Assembly: GCA_002361355.1 (NCBI GenBank)
Contig: DESQ01000028.1
Location: 51,638-115,637 of the forward strand
Origin: Lachnospiraceae bacterium UBA3310
Lineage (GTDB): Bacteria; Bacillota; Clostridia; Lachnospirales; Lachnospiraceae
DNA: 64,000 nt
Direction: 5' to 3'
The position numbers and the translations under genes are program-made. Positions 16,735 through 24,962 of the stretch are shown here, in pieces; the stretch's first letter is position 1; the number at the start of each line of letters is the position of its first letter. Under the pieces are notes generated by a model that saw only the letters and a program-made list of their open reading frames with translations, made no database searches and was not told where the DNA came from.

Positions 16735-17965
16735 AGTATAATTTCTCCTGAATAAATATTTTTTTCATCCTGCGAAGCTGTGCCAGGGAAAGTTCGTTTT
16801 CCCAGAGCTCTTCCGTCTCAAACTTCTTTTTAAACACGGTGTCGATCAACTGCTCATAATCTAACTCCGCCTTCGGATCCTTCCCAAACAGATACAGGAT
16901 GGAGGATACGATGCAGTCCGCAAACAGAACGACGATTGTCTCCTTGGAGACAATTTTCGTATCCGGATCCACATACTCCTTCAAAATCTGTTTGGTCTTC
17001 GGCGGAAAATGATACTTGTCACAAATCTCGGAGACATTCTCCCACGTATTTTCCCCTTTGAGTTTCCCGATCCGGTGATAATACCCGCAAGCCTTCACGG
17101 CCGCATCGTCAATTCCAAGGTTTCTGGCGACCTTATCTCCCAGATATGCCGTGTGGATCGCGTGATAGTACTCTTCCTTGGAGAGATCCTTAAGCTGTAC
17201 GAGAAGCGGGCACTCCGGATCGTTGATCTCCATATATTTGTCCCGGTATCTGTGAATCACCGTGGAGCTTACCATTTTCAGGCAGACTAACAGCAGAATG
17301 CAGCAGGTCATCAGGTTAATACCCGGTATCAAAAACTGTGCGATAGAGAGCTGTTCCTCCGCAAAGAGAATCACGTTTGCCGTGAGGCTTAAGGCCAGAA
17401 CAAGCAGGGAAATCATCGCCGGAATCCCCACCTTAAAGTCCTCATCCAATGTGGAAAAAACCAGGATACCCGCCATGCCGCTGATAAAATAAAGCCAGAA
17501 AACCGCGTAATCGCAGCCCGCAAAATTCACGGCCAGCAACAGACACAAACTGCCTGCGGCCAGTCCTGTCATACCGTTTGAAAACACGCCGAGCATGACA
17601 AAAAGCACGAGAAAAGGCCAGCCAGTCACCGGCAGAAAAGGCAGCAGCACCGCCGCCACAAGACTGATCAGAAAGGTGAAGGCAAAGCGCCCGTAACGGC
17701 CCTCGTTCCGGTAGACAAAAAAACCGTTTATCTCGCTCAGGGTATAGGAGAAGATGACAATCCCCGTTCCCGCCAGAACCATGACCACATTCCGGATCAT
17801 ATGCGCCGTTCCACTCTGGTAGAACATGCTGCCAAGCCAGGCAATCAGGCCCGCCATGGCAAACATGACCATAAACACCACGATTCTCTTTATCACATTA
17901 CTATTTTTTTGACTGTTAATATTATTTTCCACGCCTGTAATTCCTGTTTCCTGTTTTTTGTTCAC
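16718..17965 (-). CDS. Truncated, catalytically degenerate PgpH-like (7TM-HD) protein
   Basis: 415 residues at the position where Bacillus and many Clostridia carry yqfF/pgpH, the c-di-AMP phosphodiesterase of about 700 residues. N-terminal half (27-235): about seven TM segments. C-terminal half: CPLLVQLKDLSKEEYYHAIH (about 252-271) and ACGYYHRIGKL (292-302), which align in register with PgpH motifs PLL...TYHHS and GAYYHDIGK. The large extracytoplasmic sensor domain is absent. The HD dyad reads HR (H297-R298), and the HHGTT segment expected about 60 residues later is missing, though a late Asp (LFAD) remains. I infer it cannot hydrolyse c-di-AMP but may still bind it. GTG start inside phoH; the overlap is 44 bp. 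Confidence 0.8.
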   Translation of the reverse strand: MNKKQETGITGVENNINSQKNSNVIKRIVVFMVMFAMAGLIAWLGSMFYQSGTAHMIRNVVMVLAGTGIVIFSYTLSEINGFFVYRNEGRYGRFAFTFLISLVAAVLLPFLPVTGWPFLVLFVMLGVFSNGMTGLAAGSLCLLLAVNFAGCDYAVFWLYFISGMAGILVFSTLDEDFKVGIPAMISLLVLALSLTANVILFAEEQLSIAQFLIPGINLMTCCILLLVCLKMVSSTVIHRYRDKYMEINDPECPLLVQLKDLSKEEYYHAIHTAYLGDKVARNLGIDDAAVKACGYYHRIGKLKGENTWENVSEICDKYHFPPKTKQILKEYVDPDTKIVSKETIVVLFADCIVSSILYLFGKDPKAELDYEQLIDTVFKKKFETEELWENELSLAQLRRMKKIFIQEKLYYDFLR

Positions 17966-18932
17966 TGCGCCGTTTCTCTTTTGCCTCGTAGTCGTCGTAC
18001 GCCTTCACAATCTTCTGTACCAGGGGATGTCTGACCACATCCCTGCTTGTCAGATTGCAAAAGGAGATATCTTCAATCTTCGAAAGAACCTTCACTGCCA
18101 CGTCAAGACCGGATTTCATATCGGGTGCAAGATCCTTCTGGGACGCGTCGCCGGTGACCACCACCTTGGAGCCGAAACCAATTCTTGTCAAAAACATTTT
18201 CATCTGCGCCGGTGTCGTGTTCTGCGCCTCATCCAGAATAATGTAGGCATTGTCTAACGTCCTTCCGCGCATGTAAGCCAGAGGCGCCACCTCAATCAGC
18301 CCCTTCTCCATATTGCGGGCAAAACTTTCCGCGCCCATAATCTGATAGAGCGCGTCATAGAGAGGCCGCAGATACGGATCTACCTTGCTCTGCAAATCGC
18401 CCGGCAGAAATCCCAGCTTCTCTCCCGCTTCAATCGCAGGCCTTGTCAGGATAATGCGGCTCACCTCGTTATTTTTAAATGCGGTTACCGCCATGGCCAT
18501 CGCCAGATAGGTCTTGCCCGTACCGGCTGGCCCTACGCCGAAAACAATCATGTTATCCCGCATCGCGTCCACATACTGCTTCTGTCCAAGCGTCTTTGGC
18601 TTGATCGGCTTACCGTTTATGGTATGACAGATGCAATCGCTGTCCATGGCAAGAAGCATGTCCTCCTTCTGCTCCCGGCCAAGCTCTATGGCGTAATCCA
18701 CACTCTGCTCCTCCAAAACATTTCCTCTTTTCGACAGCGCCAAAAGTTCGTTCACAATCCTCGCCGCCCTGTCTGCGGCTTCCCGTTCCCCGGATATCCG
18801 AACCGCGCCGTCCCGATCCACAATCATGACATCCAGATCGTTCTCGATCCGTTTGATGTGGGAGTCAAACTCCCCGAATAGATTCTGCATGTGCTCCACA
18901 GGCACATCTATACTGACTGTAAACGTTCCCAT
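17922..18932 (-). CDS. phoH: PhoH-family P-loop ATPase
   Basis: 336-residue cytoplasmic ATPase. Small N-terminal domain (1-110) with a KH-like region (GAVRISGEREAADRAARIV), then the PhoH domain: Walker A GVGPAGTGKTYLAMAMAV (about 137-154), ILTRPAIEAGEKLGFLPGDL, Walker B-like AYIILDEAQNTTP. Proposed RNA helicase/nuclease partner linked to ribosome maturation, which fits its neighbours ybeY and yqfD. Start ATG at 18932, with AAAGAGG upstream, preferred over a longer frame running into yqfD. Confidence 0.94.
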   Translation of the reverse strand: MGTFTVSIDVPVEHMQNLFGEFDSHIKRIENDLDVMIVDRDGAVRISGEREAADRAARIVNELLALSKRGNVLEEQSVDYAIELGREQKEDMLLAMDSDCICHTINGKPIKPKTLGQKQYVDAMRDNMIVFGVGPAGTGKTYLAMAMAVTAFKNNEVSRIILTRPAIEAGEKLGFLPGDLQSKVDPYLRPLYDALYQIMGAESFARNMEKGLIEVAPLAYMRGRTLDNAYIILDEAQNTTPAQMKMFLTRIGFGSKVVVTGDASQKDLAPDMKSGLDVAVKVLSKIEDISFCNLTSRDVVRHPLVQKIVKAYDDYEAKEKRRSEQKTGNRNYRRGK

Positions 18933-18957
18933 TCGCGCCTCTTTGTATCGCAGCCTG

Positions 18958-20199
18958 TCACTGTGCCGCCCCGTCCTCCTCTTTCGGAGAAGCGACCGGC
19001 TCCGTGGCGGTAGGCACAAGCTTCACCGCCGGCTCCTCAAGCTGCATATGGGCATGCAACACCCATTTTTTATCATTCTTTTTTATTGTAACATTTTTTT
19101 CGACAATTTGTACCCCCTTTTCTCCTAAAGTTGAGATTATTTTGCGCCACCGCTCCTGTAACAGCGTTTTCATCTCCTGATCCGTATGCATTTTGGGGGT
19201 AATTTCGTACTCCTGCACCGTTCTTTTTCCATAATACAGCGGCAGATACAGATGATCCAGCAGCTTTACCTGTTTTTTCTCTTCACTGGTATCATAATAA
19301 TCGTAGGGAATGTCAAAAAAGCGCAGGGAAACCTGCTTTTCTCCCGACCCAAAAACGGGGATGTCTATCTTCTCCCCCGTATAACACTTTTCGTCGTAGG
19401 CAACGGACTCCTCCAGAGAAATATTTTGCCCGTAGCACAGCGTAATATCCGCATCCGCCTCCACATATTGGTATTTGCGCACTGTGGCATCCTCATTGTA
19501 GACAGGAACCGCCCCGCTCACCAGAATATCACCCTTCTGCACGCTGTCCCCGCAGGAGACGCAGGGCACGCCGCTTCTCGTAATCATGTAAGTCACGACG
19601 CCGTCCCTTGCCGCCACCAGATCCATGCCCTGCTCCTGTATGTCCGCCCTGTCGTCATAGACAGGCATATCGTTTTCTTTGATGTGGATCAGCAGCGTCG
19701 TTCCCTTAAGCTGTGCGGAAGTCCATGTGATCAGGTCATAGTCTTCCCGCAGGCCCTGCTCTAAAGCTGCAATATCAAGGGCGCTCTTTTTCATCGCCGT
19801 GTGTACGCCTTGCTCTTTCAGATAGTCCATCAGCACATCCTCTGTCAGGGCGTAGTTTCCCTCGATCCGGATATCCCAGATAAAGCGTGAAGTCAGGCAC
19901 CAAAACAGGATACAGCAGAAAAGACCCACCACAAAAAGTTTCCGGCGCATCATTTTCGATACAAAAAAGGGCAGGCCAAACTTTCCCACAACAGCCGCCC
20001 GCGTCCCGGTTTTTTTGAGCAATGGTTTCAAGGCAAAGAATCCGTCTATGCTGATGTGCATGGTATGGTAACCGCCGTGGTCTTCAATATCCCACACCAG
20101 AATATCGTGGTTGCCGAGAAGGTTTAGCAGACGCTCCACGGAATAGCCCCACACCTTAATCACCACATAGCCTCTCAAATACTGGATCCAATGAAGCAT
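18958..20199 (-). CDS. yqfD: Sporulation protein YqfD
   Basis: 413-residue membrane protein of the YqfD family, needed in the mother cell for sporulation in Bacillus. N-terminal cytoplasmic domain (1-85; YLRGYVVIKVWGYSVERLLN), one TM about 88-107 (LFVVGLFCCILFWCL), then an extracytoplasmic part starting RFIWDIRIEGNY, a POTRA-like segment (GNYALTEDVLMDYLKEQGV), and a long C-terminal beta-rich domain. Located between yqfC (18 bp upstream) and phoH (25 bp downstream), the Bacillus order. Confidence 0.93.
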   Translation of the reverse strand: MLHWIQYLRGYVVIKVWGYSVERLLNLLGNHDILVWDIEDHGGYHTMHISIDGFFALKPLLKKTGTRAAVVGKFGLPFFVSKMMRRKLFVVGLFCCILFWCLTSRFIWDIRIEGNYALTEDVLMDYLKEQGVHTAMKKSALDIAALEQGLREDYDLITWTSAQLKGTTLLIHIKENDMPVYDDRADIQEQGMDLVAARDGVVTYMITRSGVPCVSCGDSVQKGDILVSGAVPVYNEDATVRKYQYVEADADITLCYGQNISLEESVAYDEKCYTGEKIDIPVFGSGEKQVSLRFFDIPYDYYDTSEEKKQVKLLDHLYLPLYYGKRTVQEYEITPKMHTDQEMKTLLQERWRKIISTLGEKGVQIVEKNVTIKKNDKKWVLHAHMQLEEPAVKLVPTATEPVASPKEEDGAAQ

Positions 20200-20217
20200 A
20201 AACTCTCCCCTGTACGC

Positions 20218-20517
20218 TTAAATATAGCGAAGCGCGTCAATCTTTCCGCTTATTTTCATGTCTTCATTGGTATAGTAGTCGATGGACAAAGAACTGCCCT
20301 CGAAGCAGATCTTTGCATTCTTTCCCTGCAGGACAATGGACTCCGTCGTGTACTCCAAAATTCCTTTATAATTTTCGATAAAAGCCTCCCTGTTTCCCGT
20401 CACCGTGACAATAGCTGCCCCCAGCATAGTATCTTTCGGCAGCTTTAAAGACTCCACGATCAGTTCTTTTGATTTTTCAAAAGGGGAAAACGGTTGTCGT
20501 CTCTTCTCTCTTCTCAT
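20218..20517 (-). CDS. yqfC: YabP/YqfC-family sporulation protein
   Basis: 99-residue protein of the YabP/YqfC family. Key stretches: LKLPKDTMLGAAIVTVTGN, EAFIENYKGILEYT, and the C-terminal LSIDYYTNEDMKISGKID. Produced in the mother cell under sigma-E in Bacillus; its role is in the same stage as YqfD. No convincing Shine-Dalgarno precedes the ATG; a sigma-E-like promoter ends 5 bp upstream, so the message may be nearly leaderless. Confidence 0.92.
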   Translation of the reverse strand: MRREKRRQPFSPFEKSKELIVESLKLPKDTMLGAAIVTVTGNREAFIENYKGILEYTTESIVLQGKNAKICFEGSSLSIDYYTNEDMKISGKIDALRYI

Positions 20518-20522
20518 GGTAC

Positions 20523-20551
20523 ACTATATGACCTGACACGCAAATTTATGA
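20523..20551 (-). promoter_or_regulatory. Candidate sigma-E-type promoter of the yqfC-yqfD-phoH run
   Basis: Minus strand TCATAAA (20545-20551), 14 bp spacer, CATATAGT (20523-20530), close to the sigma-E pattern kmATATT-N14-CATACAnT. A small perfect hairpin (GAGTGT-GCA-ACACTC, 20550-20564) abuts it and could separate it from rlmH. Confidence 0.4.
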
Positions 20552-20570
20552 GTGTGCAACACTCAATCGG

Positions 20571-21050
20571 TTATTTATGATACGGCTCTCCATTGATAAT
20601 CCGGTAAGCCCGGTAAATCTGCTCCAACAAAATAACCCGCATCAACTGGTGCGGGAAGGTCATATCGGAAAAACTGACCGCAAGGTCAGCCCGTTCTTTT
20701 ATCGTATGATGTAAACCAAGAGAGCCTCCAATCACAAAGACAATATGGCTTGTTCCGCTGACGCCCAGCCGTTCTATCTCCCCGGCAAAAGCCTCCGAGG
20801 ACAGCTTTTTGCCCTCAATTTCAAGCGTAATCACAAAGGCATCCTCCGGTATCAGCCTGCCGACCCGCTCCCCTTCCTTTTGCAAAATCTGTTCCCGCTG
20901 TACTTCGGAAGCCTTCTCCGGCGTTTTCTCATCCGCCGTCTCTTTGATTTCCAGCCTGCAATAACGGCCAAGACGCTTCCCGTACTCACTAACCGCCTCA
21001 CAAAAAAACTTCTCTTTCAGTTTACCGACTGTTATCACCGTAATCTTCAT
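20571..21050 (-). CDS. rlmH: 23S rRNA pseudouridine-1915 N3-methyltransferase
   Basis: 159-residue SPOUT-class methyltransferase acting on 70S ribosomes at helix 69. Full family length, with the knot motifs FVIGGSLGLHHTIKERADL (about 106-124) and the conserved C-terminal end EQIYRAYRIINGEPYHK. Overlaps the preceding small membrane-protein gene by 29 bp. Housekeeping. Confidence 0.96.
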   Translation of the reverse strand: MKITVITVGKLKEKFFCEAVSEYGKRLGRYCRLEIKETADEKTPEKASEVQREQILQKEGERVGRLIPEDAFVITLEIEGKKLSSEAFAGEIERLGVSGTSHIVFVIGGSLGLHHTIKERADLAVSFSDMTFPHQLMRVILLEQIYRAYRIINGEPYHK

Positions 21051-21528
21051 ATAATTCCTGATAATATTCGTCTACAAAGTCATCCACAAAGGCCTCGTCC
21101 AGATTCATAAACTTGTCCTCTATGGCGGCACGTATCTTCTCCGTGCGCCTGTAGTACATTTCCTCTCCGGTCAGTTCCCCGCCGGAATCTTCCTCCTTAA
21201 GAATCAGGGCGTCGACAGCGGCGCTGTCCAGATTTTCCTGACACCATTTTTTGATCTCGGAGCGCAGGGAGTTTTCTGATTTTGCCTTTACCAGAAGCAG
21301 TTTGGAATCCCGCATGGACACGATGCCAAAGACGATAAAAAGGACAAACATCGCGCCCATGACACCACATACCAGATACTTGGTAATACCAGCGTTCCGG
21401 TATAGCGGTATCACGTTACAGAAAATCAACACGACTACAATAAAACCGATTCCGCCAACAGCCAGAAGTGTGTAAGCCGAGGAACGGTTATCTTCCGCCT
21501 TTGACGCACTGCTCTGATATCGGGGCAT
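21022..21528 (-). CDS. Conserved small membrane protein, function unknown
   Basis: 168 residues, not recognised. Two TM segments (about 18-40 and 49-70: TLLAVGGIGFIVVVLIF and LVCGVMGAMFVLFIVFGIV), then an acidic cytoplasmic tail rich in Glu and Tyr (AFVDDFVDEYYQELYEDYG at the end). Its end overlaps the rlmH start by 29 bp, so it is probably co-translated with rlmH. Gene order suggests a conserved partner rather than a spurious frame; it is well coded and has no frame breaks. Confidence 0.7.
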   Translation of the reverse strand: MPRYQSSASKAEDNRSSAYTLLAVGGIGFIVVVLIFCNVIPLYRNAGITKYLVCGVMGAMFVLFIVFGIVSMRDSKLLLVKAKSENSLRSEIKKWCQENLDSAAVDALILKEEDSGGELTGEEMYYRRTEKIRAAIEDKFMNLDEAFVDDFVDEYYQELYEDYGDNSR

Positions 21529-21549
21529 AAACAGACCCTCCTCCCATAG

Positions 21550-22602
21550 CTACTTTAACAGCTCTCTGATTCCCTGATTCTTATTTTCCGACTTGTCAAT
21601 ATCCATGCAGACGTTCGTGTCCTCCCGATAACGCCAGACAGAACACTCCCCTATGGCGCTCATATCCCGCCAAAGCTTAAATACGCCTTTTTGGGCAATG
21701 CCGTCCCACTCCTGCACATTGCCGATATAATCCGTTGTGTTCGCGTACATATCGCCGTCATAGAGACCGTCCGTAAAATTCCCGACCACATTCTGTATCA
21801 TGATTTTTCTTGTGGGTTCCAGCTTGGAAATATCCACGTCATAGTGCTCCGCACCCTGTCCGTTCGGCAGATTGTTTTTCCATTCGCCGGCATAACTGTG
21901 GGACATATATACGCCCATGGCATTCGTCTTATTCTTCTGGCCGATATAATAACGGTACCACGTTCCCTGTCCGCTTCTTTCACCATGGCTCCACTGTCCG
22001 AAATAATAGCTGTTGTTCTCATAGATCGCAAGACCTGTGCCATTTGGTTTTCCGTCGCCGTCCACATCGCCCTGATAGTAATACTCACCTGTTCCCTCAA
22101 GCTCTTTGGACAGTTTGACGTAACGCTTCAGATGGGCGAGATCCCAGATTGCATCCTGCCTGTTATCCGCAAAAAAGGGATATGCCTCCTTTAATATATA
22201 TTCTTTTGTATAAGCCTCGTCGTTCTCATCCTCAATATCAACGACAACCGCCGTCTTATCATCATCGGAGGAAGGCTCCTCTTCCGGTTCCTCCTCGTCC
22301 TCCTTCTCCGGCTCCTCCTCTTCTGTCAGAGGCTCCTGCCCAGGTACGGGAACATCCTTTTCGTCCAAAACCTGCCCGCCTGTTTCCTGCTGGCTCTCCG
22401 CATAGTCCATGATATCCTGCTGCAGACCGCTGTCCGCCTCCGCGCTGCGATCCCTGCGGCCAATCACTATGGTGAGCAGAATTAAAATACAAATGAGGAG
22501 AACGGCGATGACTGTCAGAAGGATTTTCGTCATCACCGGTTTTTGCAGAAGGCTTTCCGTCTCTGCACTGTTCTGTTTTTCTTTGTTTTCGTCGTTCATC
22601 AT
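21550..22602 (-). CDS. Membrane-anchored MORN-repeat protein
   Basis: 350 residues. One TM near the N-terminus (about 25-47: ILLTVIAVLLICILILL), a Glu/Pro-rich linker (about 80-125) and a C-terminal domain with MORN-type repeats: GDVDGDGKPNGTGLAIYENN, YYFGQWSHGERSGQGTW, YAGEWKNNLPNGQG, VGNFTDGLYDGDMY. MORN repeats often bind lipid or act as scaffolds. The bulk should be outside the cell given the short positive N-terminus. No catalytic motif seen. Nine bp after the glutamate-synthase-like gene, so probably its transcript tail. Confidence 0.75.
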   Translation of the reverse strand: MMNDENKEKQNSAETESLLQKPVMTKILLTVIAVLLICILILLTIVIGRRDRSAEADSGLQQDIMDYAESQQETGGQVLDEKDVPVPGQEPLTEEEEPEKEDEEEPEEEPSSDDDKTAVVVDIEDENDEAYTKEYILKEAYPFFADNRQDAIWDLAHLKRYVKLSKELEGTGEYYYQGDVDGDGKPNGTGLAIYENNSYYFGQWSHGERSGQGTWYRYYIGQKNKTNAMGVYMSHSYAGEWKNNLPNGQGAEHYDVDISKLEPTRKIMIQNVVGNFTDGLYDGDMYANTTDYIGNVQEWDGIAQKGVFKLWRDMSAIGECSVWRYREDTNVCMDIDKSENKNQGIRELLK

Positions 22603-22611
22603 ATCTGATCC

Positions 22612-24003
22612 TTAAGCTTTTCTTAGATACTCGTCAATGCCCTTCGCAGCCGCCTTGCCTGCACCCATGGCCAGGATTACGGTAGCCGCGCCGGTTACGG
22701 CGTCGCCGCCCGCATAGACGCCCTTCTTCGTGGTCGCGCCGAAATCCTCCTCCGCCACGATACATTTATGCTTGTTCACCTCAAGCCCCTTTGTGGTAGA
22801 TGAGATCAGCGGATTCGGGGAAGTGCCGAGGGACATAATGACCGTATCCACCTCCATCAGAAATTCGGATCCTTCAATCACAACAGGACGGCGTCTGCCG
22901 GAAGCATCAGGCTCGCCCAGTTCCATGCGCACGCACTTCATGCCGGATACCCAGCCGTTCTCATCCGCAATGATTTCCGTCGGGTTCGTCAGCAGGTCAA
23001 AAATGATGCCCTCCTCCTTTGCGTGGTGTACTTCCTCCACACGGGCGGGAAGCTCCTCCTCGCTTCGGCGGTACACGATATGCACCTGGGCGCCGAGACG
23101 AAGCGCGGTTCTCGCGGCATCCATCGCCACGTTTCCGCCGCCGACCACCGCCACCTTTTTGCCGCGCATAATGGGCGTATTGGAATTTTCGTCAAAGGAC
23201 TTCATCAGATTGCTTCTGGTCAGATACTCGTTTGCGGAGAACACGCCGAGCGCCTGCTCGCCGGGAATCCCCATGAACTTCGGAAGGCCTGCGCCCGATC
23301 CGATGAACACGGCGTCAAACCCTTCCTCCTCCATCAACTCATCAATGGTGACCGATTTACCCACCACCACATTGGTCTCGATCTTAACACCGAGATTCTT
23401 CACGTTCTCAATTTCCTTCGCAACGACTGCCTCCTTGGGCAGACGGAACTCCGGAATCCCGTAGACAAGCACGCCGCCGGGCTCATGGAGCGCCTCGAAA
23501 ATCGTCACCTCATAGCCCATCTTCGCCAGATCGCCCGCACAGGTTAATCCCGCAGGGCCGGAGCCGATGACAGCCACCTTTTTATTCTTCTTTTCCGCCG
23601 CGCCCTCGGGTTTCACGCCGTTTTCCCTTGCCCAGTCGGCAACGAAGCGCTCCAGCTTGCCGATGGAGATCGGCTCGCCCTTGATGCCGCGGATACATTT
23701 ACCCTCGCACTGGCTCTCCTGCGGGCACACACGGCCGCACACAGCAGGAAGCGCGGAGGACTCGCTGATAATCTGATAAGCAGCGGCGATATCGCCCTCC
23801 TTCACCTTCTCGATAAAACCTGGTATATTGATAGCGACAGGACAGCCCTTGATACACTGCGCATTTTTACAGTTAATACAGCGGGTGGCCTCACACATTG
23901 CCTCCTCTTTATCATAGCCGAGACATACTTCCTCAAAGTTTGCCGCGCGCACTTTTGGATCCTGCTCACGCACAGGAACTTTCTTTAACACATCTGTCTC
24001 CAT
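22612..24003 (-). CDS. gltA: NADPH-dependent glutamate synthase-like subunit (NfnB/SudA/GltA type)
   Basis: 463-residue iron-sulfur flavoprotein. N-terminal cluster-binding Cys: CINCKNAQCIKGCP (about 42-55) and CGRVCPQESQCEGKC (about 90-104). FAD site GSGPAGLTCAGDLAKMGYEV (about 147-166); NADPH site VVGGGNVAMDAARTALRLGA near 290. It overlaps the flavin/2Fe-2S partner by one base (TAATG), the arrangement of NfnAB, an electron-bifurcating NADH-dependent ferredoxin:NADP oxidoreductase in Clostridia. Databases often label it homotetrameric GltA; the partner gene favours an Nfn/Sud-type role. No separate glutaminase domain is present. Confidence 0.85.
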   Translation of the reverse strand: METDVLKKVPVREQDPKVRAANFEEVCLGYDKEEAMCEATRCINCKNAQCIKGCPVAINIPGFIEKVKEGDIAAAYQIISESSALPAVCGRVCPQESQCEGKCIRGIKGEPISIGKLERFVADWARENGVKPEGAAEKKNKKVAVIGSGPAGLTCAGDLAKMGYEVTIFEALHEPGGVLVYGIPEFRLPKEAVVAKEIENVKNLGVKIETNVVVGKSVTIDELMEEEGFDAVFIGSGAGLPKFMGIPGEQALGVFSANEYLTRSNLMKSFDENSNTPIMRGKKVAVVGGGNVAMDAARTALRLGAQVHIVYRRSEEELPARVEEVHHAKEEGIIFDLLTNPTEIIADENGWVSGMKCVRMELGEPDASGRRRPVVIEGSEFLMEVDTVIMSLGTSPNPLISSTTKGLEVNKHKCIVAEEDFGATTKKGVYAGGDAVTGAATVILAMGAGKAAAKGIDEYLRKA

Positions 24004-24893
24004 TATTTATCCCCCCCGCAATTCCCGCCCCCGCCATGATGGGTGTCTCCTTCTTTGGCTTTCAGATAGTCTCTTCCCTCTTTGGTCTTATACATCTGCT
24101 GGCGTTTCATCGCCTGGTCGAAGTCTACCTTGTGGCCGTCAAACTCAGGGCCGTCCACACAGGCAAATTTCACCTCTCCGTCCACAGTCAGACGGCAGGC
24201 ACCGCACATGCCGGTTCCGTCCACCATAATCGGGTTCATGCTGACAACCGTGGGCAGATCGTATTTTTTCGTGGTAAGACATACAAATTTCATCATAATC
24301 ATAGGCCCGATTGCCACACATACATCGTAGGTCTTTCCCTCGGACGCAATCAGATCCTCAATTACCTTGGTCACCATGCCGCTTCTGCCGTAGGAGCCGT
24401 CGTCCGTGGTGATATAGAGATTTCCGGCTACCGCCTTCATCTCCTCCTCCATAATAAGCAGATCCTTTGTCTTTGCGCCCACAATGACATCCGCATCAAT
24501 GCCTCTCTCATGCAGCCATTTTACCTGTGGGTATACCGGCGCCGTGCCAAGTCCCCCGGCAACAAAAAGAATTTTTTTCTGTCTGAGGGACGCTTCCTCC
24601 TCATGTACAAACTCGGAAGGGCATCCAAGCGGCCCCACAAAATCATGGAAACTGTCTCCGGTCTTCAAATGCCGCATCATCTCCGTGGCAGCGCCTACCA
24701 CCTGAAACACGATGGTGATCGTTCCCTTCGTTCTGTCGTAATCGCAGATGGTCAGAGGAATACGCTCCCCCGCCTCATCCATTCTGACTATAACAAACTG
24801 TCCCGGCTGACAAGACCGCGCCACACGGGGCGCTTCTACATCCATCAGGTAGATGTTCGCCGCAAGTTCTTCCGCTTTTATAATTCTGTACAT
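24003..24893 (-). CDS. Ferredoxin-NADP reductase-like subunit (NfnA type)
   Basis: 296 residues. FAD-binding barrel (1-95; QPGQFVIVRMDEAGERIPLT), NAD-binding domain (about 100-215; FVAGGLGTAPVYPQVKW), and a C-terminal 2Fe-2S loop VDGTGMCGACRLTVDG with a further Cys in VKFACVDGP. This is the pattern of sulfide dehydrogenase/dihydroorotate dehydrogenase electron-transfer subunits and of NfnA. Ends in a His/Gly/Cys-rich tail (THHGGGGNCGG). Start ATG 24893 chosen for the AAGGAG about 8 bp upstream; the longer frame has no RBS. Confidence 0.85.
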   Translation of the reverse strand: MYRIIKAEELAANIYLMDVEAPRVARSCQPGQFVIVRMDEAGERIPLTICDYDRTKGTITIVFQVVGAATEMMRHLKTGDSFHDFVGPLGCPSEFVHEEEASLRQKKILFVAGGLGTAPVYPQVKWLHERGIDADVIVGAKTKDLLIMEEEMKAVAGNLYITTDDGSYGRSGMVTKVIEDLIASEGKTYDVCVAIGPMIMMKFVCLTTKKYDLPTVVSMNPIMVDGTGMCGACRLTVDGEVKFACVDGPEFDGHKVDFDQAMKRQQMYKTKEGRDYLKAKEGDTHHGGGGNCGGDK

Positions 24894-24930
24894 CTCAACA
24901 CTCCTTTTTTTATAGTTGTATAACATGTCT

Positions 24931-24959
24931 ATCATAGTCAATCTTTCGTGCTTTTGCAA
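24931..24959 (-). promoter_or_regulatory. Promoter of the nfnAB-like operon
   Basis: Minus strand TTGCAA (24954-24959), 17 bp, TATGAT (24931-24936). Confidence 0.55.
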
Positions 24960-24962
24960 GCC

